DNA from: Flavobacteriaceae bacterium
GTDB taxonomy: Bacteria; Bacteroidota; Bacteroidia; Flavobacteriales; Flavobacteriaceae
Direction of reading: 5' to 3'
DNA: 6,157 nt
Assembly (NCBI GenBank): GCA_949507465.1
Contig: CATEMS010000159.1
Coordinates: 1-6,157, forward strand
In this document: positions 5,534 through 6,157 of the stretch, in pieces
How positions within the stretch are numbered: position 1 is the stretch's first letter
Layout: each line of letters begins with the position of its first letter
Position numbers and translations under genes: made by a program
The notes under the pieces: model-generated
Seen by the model: the letters and a program-made list of their open reading frames with translations, nothing else
Told to the model about the DNA's origin: nothing
Databases searched by the model: none

Positions 5534-6157
5534 ATGGCAAAAAACTTGGCAAGTATTGATGTTTTGGGCGCTAGAGTCCATAATTTAAAAGACCTTGATG
5601 TTTCTATCCCCAGAGACCAACTGGTAGTTATCACAGGACTCTCAGGTAGCGGAAAATCATCTCTTGCCTTTGACACTATCTACGCAGAGGGTCAACGCCG
5701 TTATATAGAAACATTCTCTGCCTATGCTAGACAGTTTCTAGGTAATCTAGAGCGTCCAGATGTAGACAAAATAGATGGGCTCTCCCCTGTTATTGCTATT
5801 GAACAAAAAACCACTAGTAAAAGCCCCCGTTCTACTGTTGGTACCATTACAGAGATTTATGATTTTTTAAGATTGTTGTATGCTAGGGCAAGTGATGCCT
5901 ATAGTTACAAAACTGGCAAAAAGATGGTAAGCTACAGTGATGCGCAAATTAAAGAACTTATTTTGTCTGACTTTAAAGACAAAAAAGTAAGTATCCTTGC
6001 TCCTATTATTAGGTCCAGAAAAGGGCACTACAGAGAACTCTTCGAGCAAATTGCAAAACAAGGCTTTCTAAAAGTTAGAGTAGATGGCCAGGTCCTTGAC
6101 ATTGTAAAGGGGATGAAAATTGATCGTTACAAAATGCATGATATAGAAACAGTCATC
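5534..6157 (+). CDS. uvrA: UvrABC excision nuclease subunit A, N-terminal 208 residues (runs off the window)
   Basis: The frame is open from ATG 5534 to the right edge, covering about a fifth of a normal UvrA (about 940 residues). Walker A GLSGSGKSS lies at 35-43 (Lys41), followed by FDTIYAEGQRRYIE and SAYARQFLG, which are near-invariant in UvrA. The Q-loop region IEQKTTSKSPRSTVGT is at 89-104. Residues from about 140 (APIIRSRKGHYRELFEQI at 156-173, then VRVDG) are the start of the UvrB-binding domain, which marks a class I UvrA rather than the UvrA2 type lacking that domain. UvrA is the DNA-damage sensor ATPase that loads UvrB in nucleotide excision repair. The Cys-containing first zinc module expected after RLLYAR is replaced by ASDAYSYKTG at 119-128. 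The start is fixed by MAKNLASIDVLGARVHNLKD, a normal UvrA beginning. The promoter lies immediately upstream. Confidence 0.96.
   Translation, partial: MAKNLASIDVLGARVHNLKDLDVSIPRDQLVVITGLSGSGKSSLAFDTIYAEGQRRYIETFSAYARQFLGNLERPDVDKIDGLSPVIAIEQKTTSKSPRSTVGTITEIYDFLRLLYARASDAYSYKTGKKMVSYSDAQIKELILSDFKDKKVSILAPIIRSRKGHYRELFEQIAKQGFLKVRVDGQVLDIVKGMKIDRYKMHDIETVI

Noticed and set aside
5867..6061. Minus-strand open frame of 64 codons inside uvrA
   Set aside because: It is fully antisense to conserved UvrA sequence.

Overview
This window looks like ordinary chromosome from a member of the Bacteroidota, most likely the family Flavobacteriaceae. The DNA is AT-rich, no gene has a convincing Shine-Dalgarno sequence, and three intergenic regions hold exact matches to the Bacteroidota -7 promoter element TAnnTTTG. 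The protein families (PagL-like acyloxyacyl hydrolase, rhomboid protease, GlmM-type phosphohexomutase, AcpH, UvrA) fit the same assignment. The placement rests on these features and on remembered family patterns, not on a database search.

Layout from left to right: the last 34 codons of an M42-type aminopeptidase (+); a 419-residue outer-membrane PagL-like acyloxyacyl hydrolase (+); a rhomboid intramembrane protease and a phosphoglucosamine/phosphohexo mutase on the minus strand (mutase first, rhomboid second, 48 bp apart, probably one operon), converging on the hydrolase over a short gap that holds a possible shared terminator; a 128-bp divergent promoter region; an acyl carrier protein phosphodiesterase (+); a 167-bp gap containing overlapping inverted repeats and a good promoter element; an unrecognised protein of 336 residues with four membrane segments (+); and the first 208 codons of uvrA (+), with a promoter element so close to the start codon that its mRNA may be almost leaderless.

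Several genes relate to the cell envelope: lipid A trimming, amino-sugar phosphate supply for peptidoglycan and LPS, membrane proteolysis and carrier-protein turnover. They do not form an obvious single pathway; the clustering may be only conserved gene order. I found no mobile element, CRISPR array, RNA gene, defence system or phage remnant. The least explained items are the four-segment membrane protein and the alternative-hairpin region in front of it. Smaller points of interest are the archaeal/ManB-like motifs of the mutase, the missing first zinc-binding cysteines in UvrA, and a hairpin in the probable leader of the mutase gene.
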